DNA of 64,000 nt, from positions 6,425 to 70,424 of the forward strand of contig JAZKFV010000022.1 in assembly GCA_040386195.1 (NCBI GenBank). The letters run 5' to 3'. The translations under genes and the position numbers were made by a program. The notes beneath the pieces are model-generated. The model was given only the letters and a program-made list of their open reading frames with translations, made no database searches and had not been told where the DNA came from. Of the stretch, positions 55,055 through 62,247 are shown piece after piece. The stretch is from JAJTCH01 sp040386195 (GTDB lineage: Bacteria; Pseudomonadota; Alphaproteobacteria; Rickettsiales; UBA1997). Positions within the stretch are counted from its first letter, which is position 1; the number at the start of each line of letters is the position of its first letter.

Positions 55055-55082
55055 TTGATAATTTGCTTTGATACTTTATATT
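55055..55082 (+). promoter_or_regulatory. Promoter of the NifU-domain gene
   Basis: TTGATA (55055-55060), 16 bp, TATATT (55077-55082), 29 bp before the ATG at 55112. It supports that ATG over the upstream TTG at 55055, which would lie in the -35 box. Confidence 0.5.
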
Positions 55083-55111
55083 CTAGTCATTATCAATCCG
55101 ACATTAAAAAT

Positions 55112-55672
55112 ATGTTCATTCAAACCGAAAACACTCCAAATCCCGCTACTTTAAAATTTATTCCTGAAGATGTTGAGATTGCTGGTAATAATCCAACTGA
55201 ATTTAAAAATTCCAATCAAGCGCAAGGCAAATCAATTCTAGCTGAGCAATTATTTTTAATTGCCGGAGTTGAGGCGGTGTTTTTGGGTAAGGATTTTGTT
55301 ACCATCACCAAAATTGCAGAAAAAAACTGGCAAGATATTAAAACTGAAATTTTGGCAACCATAATGGATTTTTGCCTATCAGGAAAACCAGCTTTAGCGC
55401 AAGAAAAAGCCGCAGAAAATAACGAAGAAGATAGTGAGGTTGTTAAGCAAATCAAAGAGCTGATCGAAATCAAAGTTCGCCCCGCAGTAGCAATGGACGG
55501 CGGCGATATTATTTATCGCGGTTTTGAAGATGGAATTGTTAAACTAGAACTAAAAGGCTCCTGCTCCGGCTGCCCAAGCTCAACCATAACTTTAAAAAGT
55601 GGAATTGAAAATATGTTAAAACATTATATTCCGGAAGTTGAAGGGGTGGAAGAAGTCAGCGATAATGATTAA
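55112..55672 (+). CDS. NifU-domain Fe-S scaffold/carrier protein (NfuA-like)
   Basis: From the ATG at 55112 the 186-residue protein begins MFIQTENTPNPATLKFIPED, the Nfu N-terminal domain. The C-terminal NifU domain has RPAVAMDGGDI and KGSCSGCPSS with the CxxC that holds the transient [4Fe-4S] cluster. It passes clusters to enzymes, and the KamA-ferredoxin and RlmD here are possible clients. Its last codon and stop lie in a heptad repeat. Confidence 0.94.
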   Translation: MFIQTENTPNPATLKFIPEDVEIAGNNPTEFKNSNQAQGKSILAEQLFLIAGVEAVFLGKDFVTITKIAEKNWQDIKTEILATIMDFCLSGKPALAQEKAAENNEEDSEVVKQIKELIEIKVRPAVAMDGGDIIYRGFEDGIVKLELKGSCSGCPSSTITLKSGIENMLKHYIPEVEGVEEVSDND

Positions 55673-55724
55673 TGGTTAATTATTTTTTCCTTAATTAATC
55701 ATTAATCATTAACCATTAATCATT
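55664..55724. repeat. TTAATGR heptad inverted repeat (nfu / tRNA-Arg)
   Basis: Left arm 55664-55680 and right arm 55708-55724 are exact 17-bp reverse complements. The nfu-type stop TAA is inside the left arm. A fourth member of the family seen at 7819, 22016 and 35768. Confidence 0.85.
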
Positions 55725-55731
55725 ATTTTTC

Positions 55732-55910
55732 GCATCCGTAGCTCAACTGGGTTATGAGTGGTTGCACTTTTAAGTGCAATAAAATGTGAACAGCATTTTA
55801 AACGAATAACGGGCGAAGGCTGTGCCGCTCGCCCAGGCGTGAATCGTCTTCGAGCGTTAGCGAGAAAAGCGATGAAACGTTTTTTAAATTGGCATCCGTA
55901 GCTCAACTGG
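55732..55910 (+). repeat. 19-bp direct repeat of the tRNA-Arg 5' end flanking 141 bp of palindromic DNA
   Basis: The first 19 bases of tRNA-Arg (GCATCCGTAGCTCAACTGG) occur at 55732-55750 and again as the real tRNA start at 55892-55910. The 141 bp between holds hairpins such as TTGCACTT/AAGTGCAA and GGGCGA...TCGCCC, more GC-rich than its surroundings. The upstream copy is a tRNA fragment, not a gene. Confidence 0.8.
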
Positions 55911-55968
55911 ATAGAGTATTGCCCTCCGAAGGCGAAGGTTGGAGGTTCAAATCCTCTCGGATGCACCA
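55892..55968 (+). tRNA. tRNA-Arg (anticodon CCG)
   Basis: This 77-nt cloverleaf has acceptor GCATCCG/CGGATGC, D-arm GCTC...GAGT, anticodon stem TTGCC/GGCGA, loop CTCCGAA reading CCG, T-arm GGAGG TTCAAAT CCTCT, discriminator A and encoded CCA. The cinA ATG follows 18 bp later, so the tRNA probably leads that transcript. Confidence 0.96.
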
Positions 55969-55986
55969 AAAAAATTTATTTTTCTT

Positions 55987-56697
55987 ATGCTAATCAATGC
56001 AGCTTTTATAATTATTGGTGATGAAGTTTTATCGGGGCGCACTGCTGATAAAAATCTTAACTTCTTGGCGCAAGAATTAACTGCGATGGGCATTAATTTA
56101 AAAGAAGTTCGAGTTGTTCCAGACGATGAGGTTGAAATCATTGCAGCGGTTAATGCTTTGCGTAAAAAATTTAATTATGTTTTCACCTCCGGAGGAATTG
56201 GGCCAACTCACGATGACATAACTTCAGCTGCAATTGCTAAAGCTTTTAACGATGATTTGATCAAAAACAAAGAAGCTGAGCAGATTTTGATTGATTATTA
56301 TGGTCAAGAAAATGTCAATGAGGCGAGGTTAAAAATGGCTTTTGTGCCTAGCCGCGCTACACTTCTTGATAATCCGGTTAGTTCAGCTCCTGGATTTATA
56401 ATTGAAAATGTGATTGTGATGGCGGGAGTTCCAAAAATTATGCAAGCGATGTTTTTTGCTGCTGCTAAAAATTTAGTTGGTGGTGATAAAATTATTTCCA
56501 AAGAAATCAAAATTAATTTAACTGAAAGTATAATTGCTAAAGATTTAACCGATTTACAAAAAGAATTTAGCGGCGTGTCGATGGGCAGCTATCCGTTTGA
56601 TGGCGGAACTGCTTTGGTTTTTAGAAGTATTGATGCGCAATTATTGGAAAAAGCAGTCGAAAAAATGACGCAAATAATTAATAATAAAACTAATTAA
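55987..56697 (+). CDS. CinA-like molybdopterin-binding domain protein
   Basis: From the ATG at 55987 the 236-residue protein is the COG1058 domain: AAFIIIGDEVLSGRTADKN, EVRVVPDDEVEI, FTSGGIGPTHDD and PGFIIENVIVMAGVPKIM. The longer frame runs into tRNA-Arg and is rejected. Full CinA adds a C-terminal NMN deamidase domain, which is absent here. This family may hydrolyse ADP-ribose-type compounds, but the function is unsettled. Its stop touches the virB8 ATG. Confidence 0.9.
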   Translation: MLINAAFIIIGDEVLSGRTADKNLNFLAQELTAMGINLKEVRVVPDDEVEIIAAVNALRKKFNYVFTSGGIGPTHDDITSAAIAKAFNDDLIKNKEAEQILIDYYGQENVNEARLKMAFVPSRATLLDNPVSSAPGFIIENVIVMAGVPKIMQAMFFAAAKNLVGGDKIISKEIKINLTESIIAKDLTDLQKEFSGVSMGSYPFDGGTALVFRSIDAQLLEKAVEKMTQIINNKTN

Positions 56698-57477
56698 ATG
56701 TCAGATTTAACTCCGCAACAAAAAGAATATAACGATTTTATCAAATCGCTGGTTGCAGATGGAAGTTATTTTAAAGATGCTCGAGATTGGTATATTTTTC
56801 GTTATGTGCAGCCAATTTGCGAAAGAACAATATTATTTTTTATCGTCATTATCACTGGTTTTGTTACTTATATTTTAGCCGGCACCATTCTCAACTCTTT
56901 GCCAATTAAACAAGAAGTGGCGGTGATTATCAGACCCAAAGACCAATCCCGTTATTTTCCGGTGATTAAATCTCTTAAAGATTCAGTTGAGATTAAAAAT
57001 ATTGATCAAGCAGTTAGTAAATATTTATTAGCTCAATATGTTAAAAAAAGAGAAGGTTATGATCTGAGAAAAACCAATATCGAAGCTTTGAATAATCAGA
57101 TGAATTACATCAAAAATAATTCATCAATACAGGAATATCGAGACTTTCAAAGCTTTTTAAGTAAAAACAATCCCGATAGTCCGATTATTTATTTTGGTCG
57201 TGATTTTCAAAGAATTGTTGATATTGATTCTGTTGAATTTCCGCCTAAAGAAACTGACAATCTGATTGATACAGCAAGATATTTTGTTGCCAATGACCTA
57301 CCAAATAATGCCAATGTTAAATATACAATTACTACCAAAGTGAACTCGGTTGTAACTTCAACTCAGCGTTATTTGGTAAAAATTAATTTTAAATTTTCCG
57401 GAGTGAACTCAAAAAAAAGCAATAATTCTGGGTTAGATTTCACCGTTATTTCCTACAAAATCTATAAAATAAAATGA
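56698..57477 (+). CDS. virB8: Type IV secretion protein VirB8
   Basis: The 259-residue bitopic inner-membrane protein has a short cytoplasmic N-terminus (DARDWYIFRYVQPI), one transmembrane helix (about 44-66) and a periplasmic NTF2-like domain with EYRDFQSFLSKNNPDSP and VKYTITTKVNSV. It is an assembly core of vir-type T4SS. It begins directly after the cinA stop and overlaps virB9 by 4 bp (ATGA). The remaining vir genes are not in the window. Confidence 0.85.
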   Translation: MSDLTPQQKEYNDFIKSLVADGSYFKDARDWYIFRYVQPICERTILFFIVIITGFVTYILAGTILNSLPIKQEVAVIIRPKDQSRYFPVIKSLKDSVEIKNIDQAVSKYLLAQYVKKREGYDLRKTNIEALNNQMNYIKNNSSIQEYRDFQSFLSKNNPDSPIIYFGRDFQRIVDIDSVEFPPKETDNLIDTARYFVANDLPNNANVKYTITTKVNSVVTSTQRYLVKINFKFSGVNSKKSNNSGLDFTVISYKIYKIK

Positions 57478-58397
57478 AAAAATTAGTTCTCATCGTGCTA
57501 TTATTTTTTGTTGCCAATGCTCAAGTTAACGCTTCGCAACTGCCAAGATATTTGGGTAAGGAGAAGAAATTTCGAATGTTTATTTATAATCCTTACGATG
57601 TTTATCGTTATGTTGGCAATTATAATTATCACGGCTTCATTGAGTTTCAGGGCAATGCAATAAAACAATCTGCGCCTTCTAACAACGGCACTCTAACTGA
57701 CGCCAGCGTTCCAGTTGCTACTGCTGCTGAAGAAATCACCGAAGTTGCAATTGGTAATTCTGACGCTTGGTTGTGGAAAATTTCTGATAGTAAAAATCGC
57801 CTTTATTTAAAGCCGGTTGGCGATAATGCTAACACTAATATGACTGTAAAAACCAGCTTGGGCAGAGTTTATAATTTTGAACTAATCGCCAGAACTCCAA
57901 CTGGTCCAGATGATGAGAATTTAATTTTTGCGGTTAAATTTGTGTATCCTGACGATACCGATAAAAACATTTTAGAATTTCCTAAAACCCAACCGTCAGA
58001 TGAGCCGGATATGAGAAATTTGAGTATTTATAATTTTAACTATGAATATACCGGCGAGCCAAGAATTGCGCCGTTAAAAGTTTTCGATAATGGTGAATTC
58101 ACCTATTTTCAATTTGCTAGAAAAAGTGCCGAATTGCCGGCAATTTTTGCGGTTGATTCTGAAGGTTTTGAATCATTATTAAACTTCAGAATTGCTGGAG
58201 ATTATGTGGTTGCCGAAAGAGTTGGTTCACAATTCACTTTAAGAAATGGCAGTGAAATTGTTTGTGTTTATAACAATAATTTATTTAAAAGCGGCAAAAT
58301 AATTTCTAACGCCAAAGTCAATTCCGGCAATCCAATGATGCCGAATTATAATGGCGCGCCGCCTTCTTCGCCAATGTCTCCAAATAAACCCAATTAA
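57474..58397 (+). CDS. virB9: Type IV secretion protein VirB9
   Basis: The 307-residue precursor has signal MKKLVLIVLLFFVANAQVNA, then a VirB9/CagX N-terminal domain (YNPYDVYRYVGNYNYHGFIEF, DAWLWKI, RLYLKPVGDNANTNMTVKT, YNFEL). The C-terminal beta-sandwich (YEYTGEPRIAPLKVFDNGEFTYFQF, VVAERVGSQFTLRNGSEIVCVYN) would form the outer-membrane collar with VirB7/VirB10. It ends with a Pro/Asn-rich tail. Its stop overlaps the folB ATG by one base. Confidence 0.9.
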   Translation: MKKLVLIVLLFFVANAQVNASQLPRYLGKEKKFRMFIYNPYDVYRYVGNYNYHGFIEFQGNAIKQSAPSNNGTLTDASVPVATAAEEITEVAIGNSDAWLWKISDSKNRLYLKPVGDNANTNMTVKTSLGRVYNFELIARTPTGPDDENLIFAVKFVYPDDTDKNILEFPKTQPSDEPDMRNLSIYNFNYEYTGEPRIAPLKVFDNGEFTYFQFARKSAELPAIFAVDSEGFESLLNFRIAGDYVVAERVGSQFTLRNGSEIVCVYNNNLFKSGKIISNAKVNSGNPMMPNYNGAPPSSPMSPNKPN

Positions 58398-58744
58398 TGA
58401 TTATTAAAATAAAAAATTTAAAAATAGACACAATTTTGGGTGTTTATGAATGGGAAAATAATTACCCGAGAACTTTGTTATTCAATGTTGAAATTCAAAG
58501 CAATTGCGATCAATCTATGATTAGCGACAATATCAAAGACACTATTGATTATGATCATGTTACCAATCAAATCCGTGATTATGTTGTCAATAATCGCTGC
58601 CATTTGATTGAAAAAATGGTTGGTGAAATTTTAGATTTAATTATGCAAGATCAAAGAATTTCCAAATGCACTTTGGAAGTTGATAAGTTAAAAGTTTATG
58701 ATTTTGTTGATTCTTTCTCAGTTACTCAAACAAGGATTAGATAA
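58397..58744 (+). CDS. folB: Dihydroneopterin aldolase FolB
   Basis: The 115-residue tunnelling-fold enzyme of folate synthesis has TILGVYEWENNYPR, DTIDYDHV, HLIEKMVGEILDLI and a final VDKLKVYDFVDSFSV. It converts dihydroneopterin to the 6-hydroxymethyl pterin. It overlaps virB9 by one base and precedes trpG by 3 bp. Confidence 0.9.
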   Translation: MIIKIKNLKIDTILGVYEWENNYPRTLLFNVEIQSNCDQSMISDNIKDTIDYDHVTNQIRDYVVNNRCHLIEKMVGEILDLIMQDQRISKCTLEVDKLKVYDFVDSFSVTQTRIR

Positions 58745-58747
58745 TTT

Positions 58748-59314
58748 ATGATTCTGCTCATCGATAATTACGACAGCTTCACCTACAACCTTTACCACTA
58801 TATAATTCAAGCCGGTGCGGATGATGTTTTGGTGAAAAGAAATGACCAAATTTCAATTGCCGAAATTCAAACCTTAAATCCTAAAGCAATCGTTTTATCT
58901 CCGGGGCCTTGCTCACCAGATGAGGCGGGAATTTGTCTGCAAGTAATTGAGCAGCTAAAAGAGCAATATCCAATTTTAGGAGTTTGTCTTGGTCATCAAG
59001 CCATTGGTCAAGCCTTTGGTGGCAAGGTTATAAAAACTTATCCAATGCATGGCAAAGTTAGTGAAATTCATCATTCCGGCAAAAGTATTTTTAAAAATAT
59101 TCCATCCCCTTTCAAAGCCACGCGCTATCACTCACTAACCATTGAAAAAGAAACTTTTCCACAAGATTTAGAAATCACTGCTCACACCGAAGATGGAATT
59201 ATTATGGGCGTTGCTCACAAAAAATATAACATTCACGGAGTGCAATTTCACCCCGAATCCATTGCCTCGGAGCATGGTCATCAATTGATTAAAAATTTTA
59301 TTGATTTGATATGA
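58748..59314 (+). CDS. trpG: Anthranilate/aminodeoxychorismate synthase glutaminase
   Basis: The 188-residue class I glutamine amidotransferase has LIDNYDSFTYNL, SPGPCSPDEAG, the nucleophile GVCLGHQAIGQAFGG and HGVQFHPESI. It donates ammonia to TrpE or PabB. The trpD overlap argues for tryptophan, the folB neighbour for folate (PabA). One protein may serve both. The synthase subunit is not in the window. Confidence 0.93.
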   Translation: MILLIDNYDSFTYNLYHYIIQAGADDVLVKRNDQISIAEIQTLNPKAIVLSPGPCSPDEAGICLQVIEQLKEQYPILGVCLGHQAIGQAFGGKVIKTYPMHGKVSEIHHSGKSIFKNIPSPFKATRYHSLTIEKETFPQDLEITAHTEDGIIMGVAHKKYNIHGVQFHPESIASEHGHQLIKNFIDLI

Positions 59315-60267
59315 TTAATTACGGGCAAATGTTTTCTGACATTGTCAGTGGCAAATTAAACGAAGACCAAATCAAAGAATTTCTCCTCAAATTAAATCAA
59401 TCTGGCTTTTCTAAAGAAATTTTTCTTGGCGCAATTCAAGCCTTCAAACCACTTTGCAAAAAAATCTCCGCACCAAAAAATGCTCTTGATGTTTGTGGAA
59501 CTGGTGGTGATCAATTAAATACTTTGAATATTTCCACTGCTGTGGCTTTGGTGGTTGCGGGCTGCTCAGTTCCGGTTGCCAAGCACGGCAATAAAGCAAT
59601 TTCTTCCAAGTCCGGTTCGGCGGATGTTTTGGTGGAGCTCGGAATTGATATTATGGCAGATTCTATCGAAATTGAAAAATCACTTCGCGAAAATAATTTA
59701 TGTTTTATGTTCGCGCCACTTTATCATAGCTCATTCAAATCTATCGCCAAAATTCGCGCTGAAATTGGCGTTCCAACTATTTTCAATTTTTTAGGCCCAC
59801 TTTTAAATCCAGCCAATACCAAATTACAATTGATTGGAACTTCTAAACAAGAAACAATGCTGCCAATGCTGGAAGCCTTGCGTGAGGCTGGAAGCGAGAA
59901 AGTTTTTATTGTTCACGGCTTAGATGGAATGGACGAAATTACCATCTCTGACAATTCTTTAATTGCCAAATTAGAAGATGGAAAAATTAGCGATTTACAA
60001 ACTATCAATCCCGAAGATTACGGAATTAAAAAATCGCCATTAGACTCAATCAAAGGCGGCGATGCTAAATATAATGCAGCAAAAATTTTGGCGCTTTTAG
60101 ATGGAGAAAAATCTGCTTACCGCGATATTGTCGTGCTTAATTCCGCTTTTGCTTTGATGGTGGCAAACCAAGTAAAATCAGCGCAAGAAGGAATATTGAT
60201 GGCAAAAAATTCAATTGAAAATGGTAAAGCAAAAAAAGTTTTAAAACAATTAAGGAGAAAATTATGA
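59311..60267 (+). CDS. trpD: Anthranilate phosphoribosyltransferase
   Basis: In this 318-residue enzyme the PRPP-binding DVCGTGGDQLNTLNIST, KHGNKAISSKSGSADVLVELG, FMFAPLYHSS and FNFLGPLLNP motifs are intact. It attaches phosphoribose to anthranilate in the second tryptophan step. It overlaps trpG and the next gene by 4 bp each. No trpE, trpC, trpF or trpAB is in the window. Confidence 0.94.
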   Translation: MINYGQMFSDIVSGKLNEDQIKEFLLKLNQSGFSKEIFLGAIQAFKPLCKKISAPKNALDVCGTGGDQLNTLNISTAVALVVAGCSVPVAKHGNKAISSKSGSADVLVELGIDIMADSIEIEKSLRENNLCFMFAPLYHSSFKSIAKIRAEIGVPTIFNFLGPLLNPANTKLQLIGTSKQETMLPMLEALREAGSEKVFIVHGLDGMDEITISDNSLIAKLEDGKISDLQTINPEDYGIKKSPLDSIKGGDAKYNAAKILALLDGEKSAYRDIVVLNSAFALMVANQVKSAQEGILMAKNSIENGKAKKVLKQLRRKL

Positions 60268-61643
60268 AAGATTCTTTAAATCAAAACTATGTGTGGGAAA
60301 CTACGGGCGATGAAAGTAATCCGATTGTAGCCTTTATTGCGCCATCTAATTTATTGCCGCAATGGATCATTAAAAAACGCATTGAATCATTAGTTGATCA
60401 AGACTTCTGCGTTAAATATCCCAAATATGATCAACATTTATTAGCGCCGGAAACCTTGCCTGAGAGACCAAAATCCGGACAAGAAAGATTTGGCGACGGG
60501 GTTCAAAGTCCGGCTGTTTCTGCGCAAGATGGCGCAAGACAATTTATTGAATGTGTAGAAAATGGCTGGAATATTATGCCATTAATGGGTGGTAATAATT
60601 TTGAGCAAAAGATTTCCTTGATTAGTCAGTACTTTCAACAGCATCCTGATAAAAAAAATCCCCAAGTAAAATGTTTTGGCTTTAGCAATTCAACCTTTGC
60701 TGCTTTTTTGCAGGCCGAGGGAATTTGTCGATTTGTGGCAACGCCATTTACTTCGGCAATTGCAAGATTTGATGAGGGAAATGAAAAATATCAAGAACCG
60801 GCAGAGGAATTAATAAAAATTATGAAAGGTCAGGATGCGCAATTAGTATCTTATCCAAGACCAATTTTGTTTGATCAACATCAAGAAATAACCCAAACCA
60901 ATCACTACATTTTGAATGTTGGGCCGATTTGCTGTGATATTGGTGATTCGGAATATAAAGATTTAAATTTAGAGCTTAATATTCCGCAAGAGCAAGAATG
61001 GAGTTTTGCTTTTGAGGGTTTTGTCGAAGTTAGCAATGGTTCTAGACTGCTTAATTATAGATGGTTGATCAAAGAATTTTTAAGCAAGCATCAAGAAAAT
61101 TTACCTCAGTTTATTGAGATCGGCAATATTTCTACCAGACTAGATGGTAAAGATGGTTATCAAAATTTATTTCATGATATTGATGGTTTGATTGAGTTAT
61201 CCGATGATAATATTTCTGCCATTCTTTCATCAGAGCAACAGTTAAGAAAATATATAAAAGCAATTTTGCAAATTCAGGAAACAAAAAATATTCCCATCGA
61301 GAAAAGAACAAAATTTCCTCAATCGGTTTTGGATAAGGTTAATCAAGGTGCTGCGCTTGATGCTCAAGATGTGAAAGAAATTATCGAGCAAGAAAATCAA
61401 CTGATCAAGAAAGTCAGAGAAGAAATAATTGAAGTTGCGCAAGGTTGTGGAATTGGGGTGATTTTAAATAATAGATATGGACACACCGCCAATATGAGTG
61501 TTGTTAATGGCGGGTTTAATGTGGTGGTGATGCGAAAAGATGATCAATTAACAATGACAATGTTGGAGCCAGAATTAACCACCCATACTTCACCTCGAAA
61601 AAATAATTCTTTACAAAATCAACAATTAGAAACATCAAAATAA
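60264..61643 (+). CDS. S66-type peptidase-like protein (LD-carboxypeptidase/MccF fold)
   Basis: The 459-residue protein opens with IVAFIAPSN (S66 substrate strand) and QDGARQFIECVENGWNIMPLMGGNNFEQKISLI, which parallels the MccF GG-loop. KCFGFSNSTFAAF would hold the nucleophile Ser (family G-Y-S-D), and NNRYGHTANMSVVNGG would supply the His. The Asp of the family motif is Asn-Ser here. A helical insert near 300-420 makes it longer than LdcA. A good Shine-Dalgarno (AAGGAGA) lies upstream. It could trim muropeptides or detoxify peptide-nucleotide compounds. Confidence 0.55.
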   Translation: MKDSLNQNYVWETTGDESNPIVAFIAPSNLLPQWIIKKRIESLVDQDFCVKYPKYDQHLLAPETLPERPKSGQERFGDGVQSPAVSAQDGARQFIECVENGWNIMPLMGGNNFEQKISLISQYFQQHPDKKNPQVKCFGFSNSTFAAFLQAEGICRFVATPFTSAIARFDEGNEKYQEPAEELIKIMKGQDAQLVSYPRPILFDQHQEITQTNHYILNVGPICCDIGDSEYKDLNLELNIPQEQEWSFAFEGFVEVSNGSRLLNYRWLIKEFLSKHQENLPQFIEIGNISTRLDGKDGYQNLFHDIDGLIELSDDNISAILSSEQQLRKYIKAILQIQETKNIPIEKRTKFPQSVLDKVNQGAALDAQDVKEIIEQENQLIKKVREEIIEVAQGCGIGVILNNRYGHTANMSVVNGGFNVVVMRKDDQLTMTMLEPELTTHTSPRKNNSLQNQQLETSK

Positions 61644-61644
61644 T

Positions 61645-62247
61645 ATGATTAAAAACCACCAAGAACCATTTCAACTCTTTGCTAATTGGCTAAAAGAAGC
61701 TGAGGAAAACTCACAAATTATTGAACCAACTGCAATGTGTTTGGCAACTGTAGATGCGCAGCACAAGCCATCATCACGAATGGTTTTGCTAAAAAAATTT
61801 GACGCGGATTTTAACAATGGCGGTTTTTGTTTTTTCACTAATCTAACCAGCAGAAAAGGTGGTGAATTGAATGTGAACAAAAATGTCGCTTTATGTTTTT
61901 ATTGGGGAATTTTGGGCAGGCAAGTGCGAATTGAAGGTGAGGTTGAAAATGTGAGCGCTAAAGAAGCTGACGATTATTTTGCATCACGCCGTAGAGGCAG
62001 CCAGATTGGAGCTTGGGCTTCTAAACAATCTGCATTATTAGCAAATGACACAGAATTTGAAAATCGCATCAAACAAGTTGAAGCGGATTTTTCTGGTCAA
62101 GATGTTGTTCGCCCGCCTTTCTGGTCAGGCTTTCGCGTTAAACCACAAACAATTGAATTTTGGCAAGAAGGTGAATTTAGATTGCACAAGAGAACAGTTT
62201 ATAAAAAAACTGCTGATTGCTGGGAAGTTGTCAGGCTTTATCCTTAA
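61645..62247 (+). CDS. pdxH: Pyridoxamine 5'-phosphate oxidase
   Basis: The 200-residue FMN enzyme makes pyridoxal phosphate. It has TAMCLATVDAQHKPSSRMVLLKKFD, FTNLTSRKGGEL, CFYWGILGRQVRIEG, YFASRRRGSQIGAWASKQS, PPFWSGFRV and the C-terminal VRLYP. It could supply PLP for the KamA-type enzyme. Its last 4 bases overlap the convergent cobT-like gene. Confidence 0.95.
   Translation: MIKNHQEPFQLFANWLKEAEENSQIIEPTAMCLATVDAQHKPSSRMVLLKKFDADFNNGGFCFFTNLTSRKGGELNVNKNVALCFYWGILGRQVRIEGEVENVSAKEADDYFASRRRGSQIGAWASKQSALLANDTEFENRIKQVEADFSGQDVVRPPFWSGFRVKPQTIEFWQEGEFRLHKRTVYKKTADCWEVVRLYP

Noticed and set aside
55709..55969. Antisense 86-residue ORF with HPRGFEPPTFAFGG
   Set aside because: It is the reverse translation of tRNA-Arg and its partial copy, a common spurious annotation.
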